In this document: positions 35,062 through 44,253 of the stretch, piece after piece
Layout: each line of letters starts with the position of its first letter
Position numbering within the stretch: position 1 is the first letter of the stretch
From: Haloferax prahovense DSM 18310
Lineage (GTDB): Archaea; Halobacteriota; Halobacteria; Halobacteriales; Haloferacaceae
Direction: 5' to 3'
Assembly: GCF_000336815.1 (NCBI RefSeq)
Contig: NZ_AOLG01000029.1
Span: 118,647-182,646 of the forward strand
DNA: 64,000 bases
Program-made: the position numbers and the translations under genes
The notes under the pieces: model-generated
Told to the model about the DNA's origin: nothing
Database searches by the model: none
The model's input: only the letters and a program-made list of their open reading frames with translations

Positions 35062-35523
35062 GTGAACCGACGGTCATTACTCGCGACGCTGGGTCTCGGT
35101 TCCATCTCTGCGTTAAGTGGCTGTCTCAATCTCGAAGGCGTCGATGGCGGCGTCCTCACGGTGATGCACGTGTCGTCGTCCGAGTTCCCAGACGTCGTTC
35201 CGTCCTCCGACGAACGACTCTCCGACGAACCGTTGCTCCAGCGAGCGCTCGACCGCGTGACGCAAGACGAGGCTCGCGGCGTGATGGACTTCCGATTGGA
35301 TAGAAGCGAGTACCGGTCCGTCGCAGACGCGCTGGAGACGCTCCCGTACTACGACCGAACGGAGGGTGAGCTATCGATTCCGTCCGGTTTCTACGTTCGT
35401 CACGACGGCTTCGTCTACCGCCTCGCGTACAGACCGATGTGTTCGGAGACGCCGCTCGTCTCGTCCGAAAACCCCCGACACCGATGCTGGACGTCGGTCC
35501 CCGAAGGGACGACCACGCTGTAG
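35062..35523 (+). CDS. Small lipoprotein, unknown function
   Basis: 153 residues from a GTG start. The N-terminus NRRSLLATLGLGSISALSGC combines a Tat-like RR and a lipobox Cys20. The mature part is acidic with a Cys pair near the end (MCSETPL, HRCWTS) that could form a disulfide. No family recognised. GATAATATAATAA (35031-35043) lies 19-31 nt before the GTG and is likely its TATA region, but the CTTA half of the shared element is absent. Confidence 0.7.
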   Translation: MNRRSLLATLGLGSISALSGCLNLEGVDGGVLTVMHVSSSEFPDVVPSSDERLSDEPLLQRALDRVTQDEARGVMDFRLDRSEYRSVADALETLPYYDRTEGELSIPSGFYVRHDGFVYRLAYRPMCSETPLVSSENPRHRCWTSVPEGTTTL

Positions 35524-35659
35524 GAACGTTCGACTCCGCGGATTCGACAGCGCGCGTCGCCGAATCGAGACAGCGTACTGCGTTCGTTACTGTGTTAGTC
35601 GCCGGCGGCCGAGACCAAAGAAAGGAATGACTGGCCGTTCTCCGTCGTTTCTCCGGTGC

Positions 35660-36880
35660 TTACCGCGCGGCTGCGACGGTCTGTGTTTCGTTTTCGTCGA
35701 GGACCTCGACGTAGAGGTCGGCGATGTCCTCGCAGACGTTCTCCCACGTGCACTCGTTCGCGTACGCCTGAATGGCGTCCGCGTCCCACGGCCCGCGGAG
35801 GGCATCGACGACGGCGTCGGCGAGTTCGTCGTGCGACTCCGGTCCCTCGACGAGGGTGCCGTAGTCGTCGCTCGTGACGACTTCTTCGCTCCCGCCGTTT
35901 TTCGTGGCGACGACGGGCGTCCCGCAGGCCATCGCCTCCAGTTGGACGACGCCGAAGCTCTCGCTGTAGCTCGGGAGGACGAACACGTCGGCCGCGTTCA
36001 TCCAGTCGTTGAGCGTCTCCGAGTCGACGTAGCCGAGCAGGTCGGTCCGGTCGTCGATACCGAGTTCGCCCGCGAGGGATTCGAGTTCGTCGCGCATGCC
36101 GCCCTGCCCGCCGATGACGAGCCGCGCCTCCGGTTCGGACGCGTGAACCCGCGTCATCGCTCGCATCAGGTGTTGGAAGCCCTTCCGTGGTTTCAGCGTC
36201 CCGAGCGCGAACACGACGGGCGTGTCGTCGTCGACGCCGAGTCGTTCGCGGGCCGCGGCGGCGGAGACGCGCTCGAACGCGTCGGTGTCGTAGCCGTTCG
36301 GAATGTGGACCACGTCGTCGTTGTAGGCGTCCAGTTTCGAGCGGTCGCGTCGGTTGACGCGAACGAGCCGGTCGGCATCGGTCCACGCCCGCTTCAGCCG
36401 GGCGTTGTCGGAGGTGAGCTGCGTTTCGAACCAGTCTCTGTTGGCGTGGACGGTGAGGACGTACGGGATACCGAATTCCTCCTTCAGGCGCGCGCCCACG
36501 TACCCCGAGGTCCACGTCATGTGGCAGTGAATCAGGTCGAACGAGACGGGGTGGTCCGCCAGTTTCTTGCGGACTTTCCGGGCGTGTTGCTGTCCGAGGA
36601 GGTGCTCGCGCTGCGCGTCGACCGGGAGGTACAAAAGCGGGGTCTCGATGACGTGCACGTTGTCCGGCACGTTCGTCGTGGCGATTTTGGCGTCTTTTCC
36701 GAACCCTTCACCGCCGCTCACGGGGAGGCGAGACGCTACGTCGGCGAACCAGTTGTACCTGACGCAGACGGTGACGGAGTCGAAGTACTCCGCGAGCACG
36801 TCGACCTGCGACTTGACGAAGTGTTTGTAGCCGTGTGAGACGACGAGGAGGTCCTTGTCGGCCAGTCGGTCGTGGTCCAT
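35660..36880 (-). CDS. Glycosyltransferase family 4 (GT-B)
   Basis: 406 residues in two Rossmann-like halves. The C-terminal donor-binding half shows PVVFALGTLKPRKGFQHLM, VLPSYSESFGVVQLEAMACG and TPVVATKNGGSEEVV, the standard GT4 pattern including the E-x7-E motif. The N-terminal half has FDLIHCHMTWTSGYVG. It is a retaining transferase adding a sugar, probably on the cytoplasmic face, to a surface glycan. It converges on the small lipoprotein. The shared element sits 37 nt upstream. Confidence 0.93.
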   Translation of the reverse strand: MDHDRLADKDLLVVSHGYKHFVKSQVDVLAEYFDSVTVCVRYNWFADVASRLPVSGGEGFGKDAKIATTNVPDNVHVIETPLLYLPVDAQREHLLGQQHARKVRKKLADHPVSFDLIHCHMTWTSGYVGARLKEEFGIPYVLTVHANRDWFETQLTSDNARLKRAWTDADRLVRVNRRDRSKLDAYNDDVVHIPNGYDTDAFERVSAAAARERLGVDDDTPVVFALGTLKPRKGFQHLMRAMTRVHASEPEARLVIGGQGGMRDELESLAGELGIDDRTDLLGYVDSETLNDWMNAADVFVLPSYSESFGVVQLEAMACGTPVVATKNGGSEEVVTSDDYGTLVEGPESHDELADAVVDALRGPWDADAIQAYANECTWENVCEDIADLYVEVLDENETQTVAAAR

Positions 36881-36910
36881 GCGTTACCCGCAGTTGCGTA
36901 CCGACCCCCA

Positions 36911-36929
36911 TGATTATCGGGTCGGTAAG
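36911..36929 (-). promoter_or_regulatory. CTTA-N8-ATARTAA element, copy 11 (GT4)
   Basis: Reverse strand CTTA-CCGACCCG-ATAATCA, 37 nt before the ATG at 36880. It has one mismatch in the right part. Confidence 0.5.
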
Positions 36930-36940
36930 GTCCGCTCGTC

Positions 36941-38569
36941 TCAGACGGGTGGCAGTTCGGTGTTGTCGACGACGAACCCCTCCGCGCCGCCGTCGATGTA
37001 GCCGCCGTAGAGCACCGAGTCCATGACGACCACGTCGGTCCCCTGCGAGTACAGCTTCATGGCTTGCCGTCCGCCGAGGGACCGCGCGGTGATGCCGTCG
37101 AAGCGCGTCCGGTTGCCCTTGTTGATGAAGGGGTGGTGCGTCGCCTCGTAGGTCCCGCCGACGAACAGGGCGTCGTCCGCGAGAATCTCGGCGCAGCGAC
37201 GGTAGCTCTCGCCGGGTTGGTGGACGGTCAGGTTCTCGAACCGGGCGTTCGCGCGCTCGACGCGAATCGCCTCGCGCTGGCCGTCGCCGGGTGCCGAGCC
37301 GGTGATGGTGACGTTCTTGACGAGCACCATCGGGTCCTCCGGGGCGTTTTCGCCCTGGAGGTAGATGGCGAAGTTCGACCCGTGGATGTCGATGGTCGTG
37401 TCGAGGACTTCGAGGCGACCCGCGCCGGGGGTCACCTGAATGCCGCGCGCACAGCCCTCGTCGTCGTTGAGGACGATGCTGCAGTTCTCGATGACCGAGG
37501 TCTGTGCGTCGTCGAGGACGCGAATGGCGTTCTCCGCGGAGCCCGTGACCTCGATGGTGGTGTCTTCGATGCGGAGGTCGGCCCCGTCGTCGAGGCGGAT
37601 ACCGCGCTGGCTGATGCCGGGGACGAGTTCGTCGATGACGACCGTCGCGCCGCGGATACTGCTGCCGTACCCTTTGAGTCGAATCGACGAGACGGTGCTG
37701 TTCTTGTACGTCCCGCCCTCCACGTGGACGACGCCTTTCGACCCCGAGACGTACAGCCCGTTGTCCGGGAACCGACCGAGTTCGCAGTCGACGAAGCGGA
37801 GCGTCCCCGCGCTGTTCGGGTCGATGAGTATCCCGGTTGGGCCGAGGTTGATGTCGCCGATGGTGTCTTCGGTGAACGCCGCGCCGTCGGGCGCGCTGAA
37901 CCGCTCGACGGTCCCGGTCCCGTTGGCGGTGGTCACGCTGAACAGCGCCGGACCGAGGGTCCCGGTGTCGTGTTCGCCCGCGATAGTGATGTCGCGGACT
38001 TCGAGCCCGTCCGTGACGTAGGCCTCGACGGCCCGAATCCCGGTCTGCGGGGCGGTGAAATCGAACGTGAACCCCTCGAAGAGGAGGTCCTTGCCGGGGG
38101 CGTAGATGACGCCGAGCCGGAAGAATCGGGCCGCACCGGTAAACTCGCCTTCGGTGACGACGTTGCTGTCGATGGCGTCGATTCGGCCGTGCGTGAGCGT
38201 CGCGTTCGGCCCGTAGAACCCGAGGTTCTCGAACCCGGTCTTTCGGAGTTGCCTGTGCATCAGGTATCGCCCCTCCGGGAAGACGAGGAGCGTGTCGTCC
38301 GCGACGTGCCGCGAGAGCACGTCGTCGATGGGTTCGATGCCCTTCGGGTCGGCCCCCGCATCGACGACGTTGACGACGTTCGAGAACCGGTCGAGGTACG
38401 CCTGCGGAACGTCGACGCTCATCGCGTTCGCCTCGACGCTGTTGACGGGGTGCGACAGGTAGCTTCCGACCGCGAGGGTGCCGACGGCTCCGAGGAGATA
38501 CGAGCGCCGCGTGAGCTTCGGGCCGCGGGAGTCATTGGCGTCGGTGTCGTCAGATTGCGTGAATCTCAT
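36941..38569 (-). CDS. Tat-exported right-handed beta-helix protein
   Basis: 542 residues. Tat signal LTRRSYLLGAVGTLAVGSYL, no lipobox. The rest is a series of short beta-strand repeats typical of pectate-lyase-type right-handed helices (for example GLEVRDITIAGEHDTGTLG, DNGLYVSGSKGVVHVEGGTY, SSIRGATVVIDELVPGISQR). The opening VVDAGADPKGIEPIDDVLS is common in this fold. Such proteins may be polysaccharide lyases, epimerases or adhesins; no catalytic residues can be assigned. It is closely similar in layout to the protein at 40615-42132. It lacks the shared element, having instead a different box (38607-38634). Confidence 0.85.
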   Translation of the reverse strand: MRFTQSDDTDANDSRGPKLTRRSYLLGAVGTLAVGSYLSHPVNSVEANAMSVDVPQAYLDRFSNVVNVVDAGADPKGIEPIDDVLSRHVADDTLLVFPEGRYLMHRQLRKTGFENLGFYGPNATLTHGRIDAIDSNVVTEGEFTGAARFFRLGVIYAPGKDLLFEGFTFDFTAPQTGIRAVEAYVTDGLEVRDITIAGEHDTGTLGPALFSVTTANGTGTVERFSAPDGAAFTEDTIGDINLGPTGILIDPNSAGTLRFVDCELGRFPDNGLYVSGSKGVVHVEGGTYKNSTVSSIRLKGYGSSIRGATVVIDELVPGISQRGIRLDDGADLRIEDTTIEVTGSAENAIRVLDDAQTSVIENCSIVLNDDEGCARGIQVTPGAGRLEVLDTTIDIHGSNFAIYLQGENAPEDPMVLVKNVTITGSAPGDGQREAIRVERANARFENLTVHQPGESYRRCAEILADDALFVGGTYEATHHPFINKGNRTRFDGITARSLGGRQAMKLYSQGTDVVVMDSVLYGGYIDGGAEGFVVDNTELPPV

Positions 38570-38606
38570 ACAACCGAGAACGTCGTATACTCACGAACGT
38601 TCCCGG

Positions 38607-38630
38607 CTTCACATGTTCAGTCTTTAAGTA
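38607..38630 (-). promoter_or_regulatory. Second shared element (CTTCACATRTYCAGTCTTT, + strand reading), copy A
   Basis: CTTCACATGTTCAGTCTTT then AAGTA on the + strand, beginning 38 nt upstream of the reverse-strand gene start at 38569. The same 19-mer with two differences lies upstream of the gene at 59080-60447. It includes a TATA-like TTAAAG on the gene strand. Confidence 0.5.
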
Positions 38631-38674
38631 TGCCTGCGAGTTTCGGCGGCCTACGGCCCCCGATTCGACTCGGG

Positions 38675-39703
38675 TTACTCGCTCGGAACCTCGGTCTCGT
38701 AGGTGTCGTCGTCGACCCGAATCTCGAGCGCTTCGTTGTCGTCGTGGTCGAGGACCGTGCCGAAAAGCAGGAACGTGATACCGAAGAGGAGGCCGATCGC
38801 CCAACTGCCGAGGCTGGGTGAGTCGCCGTCGCCGCCACCCGTCAGCCCCGAGCCGATGAGGCCGATTGCCGCGACGCCCGCGATGACGGTTCCGAGGTAG
38901 TAGAACGCCGCGAGCGGGTGGAAGTCCCGGAGCATGTACTTGTTTTTCAGCCGCCAGAAGTAGTTCCGGAGCAGCATGCCCGAGACGCGGGGGACGTACT
39001 CGCCGTAGTTGATGTGGCTCTTCCAGTCGTCGTCGTACAGGTACTCCGCGGAGCAGGCGATGTCCGCGACGCGGAGGTTCTCGGCGTTGAGTTTGACGAG
39101 CAGGTCGTTGCAGTAGCCGTAGTACTCGTACATGTTCTCGATGTCGGCCTGCCGAAGCGCCTCGTGGGAAATCGCGGTGTAGCCGTTCTGCGGGTCCATC
39201 GTTTTCCAGTAGCCGCTGGCGAACTTCGTCAGGTACGAGAGGATGGAGTTGCCGACGAGTCGATAGCCCGGCATGGCGTCGAGGTCCGACTGCTCCATGA
39301 ACCGGTTGCCCTTCGCGTAGTCGGCGTCGCCCTCCGCGATGGGGTCGAGGTACTTCGCCAGCTCGTTGGGGTTCATCTGCCCGTCGCCGCCGAGGACGGC
39401 CGTGATGTCGACTTCGTCTTCCAGCGCGTGGAGGTAGCCCGTCTTGAGCGCGCCGCCGACCCCGCGGTTCTCCTCGTGTTGAATCGGGACGACCACGTCG
39501 TCGTACGCCGTCGCTTCGGGGGTGTGATCCTCGTTGAACGCGTCGGCGTGCGTCACGATTTCGTCCCACGTCCCGTCTGTCGACCCGTCGTCGACGACGT
39601 AGGCTAGGTCGACGAACGAGGGGAGGGTGTCGATGACGTCCCCGACGTAGCCCGCTTCGTTGTAGGCCGGCACGACGACGGCGATTGAGTTGTCTTTGTA
39701 CAT
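38675..39703 (-). CDS. Glycosyltransferase family 2 with C-terminal membrane helices (polyprenyl-phosphate sugar synthase-like)
   Basis: 342 residues. GT2 motifs: IAVVVPAYNEAGYVGDVIDT, YVVDDGSTDGT, GGDGQMNPNEL (metal site) and MDPQNGYTAISHEAL. Two C-terminal helices (FYYLGTVIAGVAAIGLIGSG and SWAIGLLFGITFLLFGTVL) resemble dolichyl-phosphate-sugar synthases, which make the lipid-bound sugar used by GT-C enzymes. That would link it to the GT-C-like proteins in the window. The ATG at 39703 begins the domain; the upstream in-frame ATG at 39757 lies inside the promoter element and is rejected. The element is 48 nt upstream. Confidence 0.88.
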   Translation of the reverse strand: MYKDNSIAVVVPAYNEAGYVGDVIDTLPSFVDLAYVVDDGSTDGTWDEIVTHADAFNEDHTPEATAYDDVVVPIQHEENRGVGGALKTGYLHALEDEVDITAVLGGDGQMNPNELAKYLDPIAEGDADYAKGNRFMEQSDLDAMPGYRLVGNSILSYLTKFASGYWKTMDPQNGYTAISHEALRQADIENMYEYYGYCNDLLVKLNAENLRVADIACSAEYLYDDDWKSHINYGEYVPRVSGMLLRNYFWRLKNKYMLRDFHPLAAFYYLGTVIAGVAAIGLIGSGLTGGGDGDSPSLGSWAIGLLFGITFLLFGTVLDHDDNEALEIRVDDDTYETEVPSE

Positions 39704-39744
39704 TGTAGTCGGAGTCCTACCGAACTGTGGACGTTTCGGTGTCG

Positions 39745-39763
39745 TTATTATGGGCATCGTAGT
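39745..39763 (-). promoter_or_regulatory. CTTA-N8-ATARTAA element, copy 12 (GT2 with membrane helices)
   Basis: Reverse strand ACTA-CGATGCCC-ATAATAA, 48 nt before the ATG at 39703. Left half is degenerate; divergent partner of copy 13. Confidence 0.45.
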
Positions 39764-39820
39764 TGCTCACAACCCGTCGACAGGTACGGGAGCGAACCCG
39801 CGGAGACGCGGTCACAGACG

Positions 39821-39839
39821 CTTATCATCCGCATAATAA
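39821..39839 (+). promoter_or_regulatory. CTTA-N8-ATARTAA element, copy 13 (second HTH_10 regulator)
   Basis: CTTA-TCATCCGC-ATAATAA, 34 nt before the ATG at 39867. A very good match. Confidence 0.65.
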
Positions 39840-39866
39840 CCCGTACCGATTATCGAACAACAGGCG

Positions 39867-40538
39867 ATGCACGAGGACCGAAGGGGCGACGACGCTCGAC
39901 CGATATACTTGGAGATAACGCTCGAGGACCCGAGGCTGATTCTCTCGTCGTTCGTCACGGGACACCGGGGGCCGGTCGAACTCGAATTCCAACCGACCGA
40001 GGGCTTCGGCTGGGACTGCGCGTTCGTCGTCGTCGAACGGGGGCCCGTCGATTCGGTCGCGGCGTCGCTCGTCGTCGACCCGACCGTGATCGAGGCGGAC
40101 TTCCTCGGTTCCGTCGGCTCCGACCACCGGTTTCGCGTCCTCTTCGGGAGCGGCGTTCGCCTGATTCCCCCGTCCTCGACGGAGATGGGCGTTCGGGTCA
40201 TCTCCGTTCGACACGAGGACGGCAGGTGGTCCATCCAGATGCACCTCCCCGCTCACTCGACGCTGCACCGCGTCCAAGAACACTACCACGACAACGACAT
40301 CTCCTTCCGGGTAAAGCGCCTCCACGTCGCCCGCGACACCGACGTGGGCTCCGAGACGGCGCTCCTCCCGGGACAGCGCGAGGCGCTTCTCGTCGCCCAC
40401 GAACACGGCTATTTCGAGGTTCCGCGGCGGTCCTCGCAGGGCGAACTCGCAGCCATCCTCGGCATCTCCAAGTCGGGGGTCTCACAGCGGATTCGTCGGG
40501 CCATCTCGCGACTCATCGAGGCGACGCTGTCGCCGTGA
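39867..40538 (+). CDS. HTH_10 (Bat-like) family transcriptional regulator, second copy
   Basis: 223 residues. C-terminal HTH_10 domain: LLPGQREALLVAHEHGYFEV, RRSSQGELAAILGISKSGVS, QRIRRAISRLIEATLS. The N-terminal region (about 1-150) has alternating beta strands as in the bacterio-opsin-activator N-terminal sensor domain, but I recognise no ligand site. It carries the shared promoter element, as does the first HTH_10 gene. It is therefore a good candidate for an autoregulated controller of the surrounding genes. Divergent from the membrane GT2. Confidence 0.83.
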   Translation: MHEDRRGDDARPIYLEITLEDPRLILSSFVTGHRGPVELEFQPTEGFGWDCAFVVVERGPVDSVAASLVVDPTVIEADFLGSVGSDHRFRVLFGSGVRLIPPSSTEMGVRVISVRHEDGRWSIQMHLPAHSTLHRVQEHYHDNDISFRVKRLHVARDTDVGSETALLPGQREALLVAHEHGYFEVPRRSSQGELAAILGISKSGVSQRIRRAISRLIEATLSP

Positions 40539-40614
40539 CTCCGTCCGGGCGAGCGGTGAGAAGGTAGCCGCGCCCGCCGCGACGCAGAGTCGACTCGGGA
40601 CCGACCGTCGCGGC

Positions 40615-42132
40615 TCAGAACCAGTTTCCGTCGTACGCGACGTCGACGTCGCCGTACTCCCAGACGCCGTTGTGAATCACCGACTCGACGACGTCGACGC
40701 CAGTCGAGCCGTCGATGACTTTCATTCCCTCGTAGTTGTCGTGCGATTCGGAGGTGATGCCGCGGAACGTCGTCCCGTCGGCGTCGTTGACCAGCGGAAT
40801 GTGGCTCGTGTCGTAGTCACCCCAGATGAACGTGCTACCGTCGCCGAGTACCTTGACCGCGCGCCGATAGTCGCCGCCGGTCTGCTCGACGTCGAAGCGG
40901 TCGAGCGTGCAGTTCCCCCGTTCGAGCCGGACCGCGTGCCGACCGCTCGACCCGTCGCCGGAGCCGCCGACGCTCGACTTGAGAACGTAGACTGGGTCCG
41001 CGTCGGCGCTGCTCGGTCCCCCCACGACGAGCGCCTGGCCGCTGGTGTTGAACTCGATGTCGGTGTTGATGATATCGATTCTCCCGGCCCCCGGCGAGAC
41101 GGTGACCGCTTTCGTCGGCACGTCTCCGTTGACGATGACGCTCGAGTTCTGAATCCGCGCCCACTCGACGTCGTTCTGGACGCTGATGGCGCGCCCGTTC
41201 GGCTCGTCGATTCGAACGACGGTGTCGTCTATCCAGTTGTACGCGCCGCCGTCGAGTCGGATGCCCCGCTGGTTCGTGTCGTCGGTGCGGCGGTCGTCCA
41301 CGATGACGGTCGCGCCGTGAATCGAGCTGTAATCGCCCGAGAGCCGGATGTTGGCGATGTTGCTGTTCTTGAACACGCCCCCGTCGACGACGACGCGACC
41401 GCCCTCGGTCGAACAGTAGAGGCCGTTGTCGGGCCAGGCGCCGACCTCGCAGTCGCGCACCCAGAGCTTACCGTCGTGGTACGGCGACACGATGATGCCC
41501 GTGGGCCCCACGTCGATGTCGCCCGGCGTGTTGTCCGAGAACTCGCCGCCGTCGGGAATCCTGATATTCTGGACGGTGCCGATACCCGACGCGTCGGTGA
41601 CGTCGAACGCGAACGGGCCGTACTTCCCGCTGTCGTGCTGGCCGACGACGGAGAGGTCCCGCGCGAGGAGGTCGTCTCTGACCTGCGCTTGGACGACGCG
41701 AAGCCCCGTGTCGTCGGCGGTGAAGTCGAACTCGAAGCCCTCGACGACGAGGTCCTCTCCCGGTTGCTCGAACGTCCCCAACTTGAACAGCCACCTGCCG
41801 TCGTAGTCGGCGGCCGGGACGATAGTCGCGTTATCCCCCCGAAGTTCGAACCCCCGAAAATCGACGTGACGGAACGCGTCGTCCATGAGATACTCGCCGT
41901 CCGGGAAATACAGAACCGTGCCGTCGTCGCACTGAATGTCGTCTAAGACTGGGTTGATGGACTCCCCGCCGGTCGGGTCGGCCCCCTCGTCGACGACGTT
42001 GTACCAGTCGTCGTCGCCGTCGGCTGATGCCGTCCCGGCGAACGAAACGGCAGCGGCCGCCCCACCGATGCCCTTCAGTACCTGTCTCCGAGAGACTGTC
42101 CTCCTGCGCTCTTCTGCGCGTTGATTCCGCAT
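40615..42132 (-). CDS. Tat-exported right-handed beta-helix protein, second paralogue
   Basis: 505 residues. Tat signal VSRRQVLKGIGGAAAAVSFA with likely cleavage after TASA. The mature protein starts with NVVDEGADPTGGESINPVLD and then runs through beta-helix turns (DNGLYCSTEGGRVVVDGGVF, SSIHGATVIVDDRRTDDTNQ, RGIRLDGGAYNWIDDTVVR) that align turn by turn with the protein at 36941-38569. Both are therefore one exported family, perhaps acting on the surface polysaccharide as lyase, epimerase or binding protein. Promoter: CTAAAAATAC (reverse strand near 42165) about 33 nt upstream; the shared element is absent. Confidence 0.85.
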   Translation of the reverse strand: MRNQRAEERRRTVSRRQVLKGIGGAAAAVSFAGTASADGDDDWYNVVDEGADPTGGESINPVLDDIQCDDGTVLYFPDGEYLMDDAFRHVDFRGFELRGDNATIVPAADYDGRWLFKLGTFEQPGEDLVVEGFEFDFTADDTGLRVVQAQVRDDLLARDLSVVGQHDSGKYGPFAFDVTDASGIGTVQNIRIPDGGEFSDNTPGDIDVGPTGIIVSPYHDGKLWVRDCEVGAWPDNGLYCSTEGGRVVVDGGVFKNSNIANIRLSGDYSSIHGATVIVDDRRTDDTNQRGIRLDGGAYNWIDDTVVRIDEPNGRAISVQNDVEWARIQNSSVIVNGDVPTKAVTVSPGAGRIDIINTDIEFNTSGQALVVGGPSSADADPVYVLKSSVGGSGDGSSGRHAVRLERGNCTLDRFDVEQTGGDYRRAVKVLGDGSTFIWGDYDTSHIPLVNDADGTTFRGITSESHDNYEGMKVIDGSTGVDVVESVIHNGVWEYGDVDVAYDGNWF

Positions 42133-42292
42133 CGAGAGAACGTCTCTGCCTCTGTGTAATGAGTATTTTTAGCGTTTATCGTATTATTCAAACAGAATGT
42201 CTATTTCCGGCGTTGATTAGGGATGCAACTGTCCCTCAGGGTTGCTTTTGTCAAATTATATTCTCGTCAGCCGTTACAAGACGGGCCGCGAA

Positions 42293-42862
42293 TCAGCGGC
42301 GCAGGTCGGCGGCGCGGCGGGCCCACCGAAGCCCCGGCGTTCCGTCGAGCACCCACAGCAGGACGACCGCCCCGAAGACGGCCGCGTAACCGACGACGAG
42401 CCCCGTGTTCTCGGGGCGCAGCAGCTGATAGAGGAACGTCTGAAAGTACTCCGCGAACCGCTGGACGAAGCCGAGGTCGTTCGAGTACGGCTCCCGCGGC
42501 GCGAGCGGCCAGAGCACCCGCCCGACGTTCGGCCCGTTCGCCCGGAGCGCGAGCACGTCGCCGACGAGGTGCGACCCGTACCCGGCGACCGCGGCGACCG
42601 CGAGCTTCGCCCTGTTCCGCGTCCAGAGCGCCCCCGCGAGGAGTCCGACGAGCGGTGCGCCGACGAGGAGCGAGTGCGCCGGGCCGTACCCCGTCGCGAC
42701 CACGCCGAGCGTCCACGAGAGCGGCTTGTCCACGAGGTCGGGAACCTGCGTCATCAGCGCGAGGGTGACGCCGGCCGCGTCACCGATAGGCGGGCCCCAC
42801 GCGGCGCGGTTCGCGAGGGAGTACAGCACGTAGCCGAAGACGAGATGCTCCCACGGCCACAT
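42293..42862 (-). CDS. DUF457 (YdjM-like) metal-dependent membrane hydrolase family protein
   Basis: 189 residues, five to six hydrophobic segments. Typical family pieces are MWPWEHLVFGYVLYS, MTQVPDLVDKPLSW (acidic pair), GYGPAHSLLVG and YGSHLVGDVLAL, whose His/Asp residues suggest a metal site in the membrane. These proteins are loosely annotated as LexA-regulated membrane hydrolases, with no known substrate. Its start overlaps the DUF1616 stop by one base, so the two are coupled. Found in haloarchaeal polysaccharide regions. Confidence 0.78.
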   Translation of the reverse strand: MWPWEHLVFGYVLYSLANRAAWGPPIGDAAGVTLALMTQVPDLVDKPLSWTLGVVATGYGPAHSLLVGAPLVGLLAGALWTRNRAKLAVAAVAGYGSHLVGDVLALRANGPNVGRVLWPLAPREPYSNDLGFVQRFAEYFQTFLYQLLRPENTGLVVGYAAVFGAVVLLWVLDGTPGLRWARRAADLRR

Positions 42863-43947
42863 CAGGCCGCGGCCCCCCTAATCGAATCCGGCCGACCGAG
42901 TTGCGCGGCGTCGCCGCCGCCGTCGCCGACCGAAACGACCAGTTGGACGGTCCGATACGAGTTCTCGCGGTTCGCATCCTCGGGAGCGTCACCTTTGTAG
43001 ACGTGATAGACGAGTCGGAGCGACTCGCCGGACATCGTCGGTCGAACGTCCTGTTGGACGTAGGCGGTCTCGTTGTCCCCGACCGACGCTCGCGTTCGGT
43101 CGAGTTCGCGTTCTTCGACCACTCGCGTCCCGTTCGGCGTCCTGTCGAGCCGCTGCAGCTCCGTGACGACCGTGTACGTCGTCGACTCGTGTTCGTGGTT
43201 CTCCAGCGCCAGCGTCACCGGGACCGGCTCCCCCCGACTGAGCTGCTGGGGGTAGCCGCTGGCCTCGTAGTCCGACCCGTTTTGGGTCACGAGGTACGCT
43301 TCGGTGAAGTCCGACTCGGGAGCCTGCGTCTCGACCATCGCGAACCCGACGCTGCTGAGGAACGCGACGACGCTCACGACCACGAGGAGGTTGACGGCGA
43401 GCGAGACGGGCGAACTCCGCGATTCGGAGGACAGCGGGGACGTGACCGCTCCGGCGGTCGACGCCACGCTCCCGAGGACGGTACTGAGCGGCGGGGCTCC
43501 GGCCCGCGCGTCCGGGGGCAGCAGCATGCGCCGGGCGACGGCGACCGCGGTGAACAATATCGTCACGCCGAACACGCCGAGCGCGACGATGCTCGCGTCG
43601 AACCCCTGTCCGACGAGGTTGGTGACGAGCGCGACCCCGGCGACGAGCGCGAGGCTCAACGCCGCCGAGAGGACCAGTCGAACGGAGTAGAGCAGTCCGG
43701 CGGTGTGACGCGTCGGTCGCGTCAGCGCCGACTCGTCGCTCATGGTGTCGGACTCGACGTCCGACCGCCGTTCCGGGAACACCGCGGCGAGGAGCGCGTA
43801 TCCCGGGTACAGGACGATGAGCGGCACGACGAACAGGCTCCGGACGACGGACCCGGAGAGACCGAGCATGACCACCGCGAGCGCGGCGATAGACCCCGCG
43901 ACGACGAGGAGTACGTCGAGTGTCCAGCGACGGGTAGACGACTTCAT
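42862..43947 (-). CDS. DUF1616 membrane protein
   Basis: 361 residues. N-terminal helices (LDVLLVVAGSIAALAVVMLG, SLFVVPLIVLYPGYALLAAVFP) carry the PGYALLAAVFP motif of DUF1616. Two more helices and a loop follow, then a final helix and an extracytoplasmic beta-rich domain (LALENHEHESTTYTVVTELQ). The family often lies in archaeal S-layer or polysaccharide clusters, role unknown. The ATG at 43947 is preferred: TTGAAAAATG (reverse strand near 43970) is a TATA candidate, and the longer frame would cross a divergent promoter region. No shared element here. Confidence 0.8.
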   Translation of the reverse strand: MKSSTRRWTLDVLLVVAGSIAALAVVMLGLSGSVVRSLFVVPLIVLYPGYALLAAVFPERRSDVESDTMSDESALTRPTRHTAGLLYSVRLVLSAALSLALVAGVALVTNLVGQGFDASIVALGVFGVTILFTAVAVARRMLLPPDARAGAPPLSTVLGSVASTAGAVTSPLSSESRSSPVSLAVNLLVVVSVVAFLSSVGFAMVETQAPESDFTEAYLVTQNGSDYEASGYPQQLSRGEPVPVTLALENHEHESTTYTVVTELQRLDRTPNGTRVVEERELDRTRASVGDNETAYVQQDVRPTMSGESLRLVYHVYKGDAPEDANRENSYRTVQLVVSVGDGGGDAAQLGRPDSIRGAAA

Positions 43948-44253
43948 CACTCGCGCCTTGACAGTCCGTGTTGAAAAATGGCTGCGACCGTTCACGCTCG
44001 AAATCGGGAGAAAGAGCGTCTTAGCGGTCTGATAAGGGGGAATGGTTGACTGCGTCGACGGCGGCGCTCCGGGGGTAACGCTCCGAAAAATCGAGGAATT
44101 CCGACGCCGGTTGGTGAGCGTTCGCACGGCCGGAACGACTCGTTTCCCGCCGTCTCGGGGCGTCTGCGGGCTTATCGTCCCGATAATAATGGCCGCTTCG
44201 CGTGACCTCCGTTTCGAATCGCGGGCCACGACGGTCCGCGGCGTGACCAACAC
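43948..44253. other. Divergent promoter region
   Basis: About 306 bases between the DUF1616 gene and the 42-codon gene. It holds a TATA-like box for the reverse gene near 43970 and promoter element copy 14 at 44171-44189 for the forward operon. No other feature is evident. Confidence 0.5.
44171..44189 (+). promoter_or_regulatory. CTTA-N8-ATARTAA element, copy 14 (acetyltransferase/dehydrogenase operon)
   Basis: CTTA-TCGTCCCG-ATAATAA, 71 nt before the ATG of the small gene at 44254. The following TGGCCGCTTC also follows copy 17. Confidence 0.65.
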
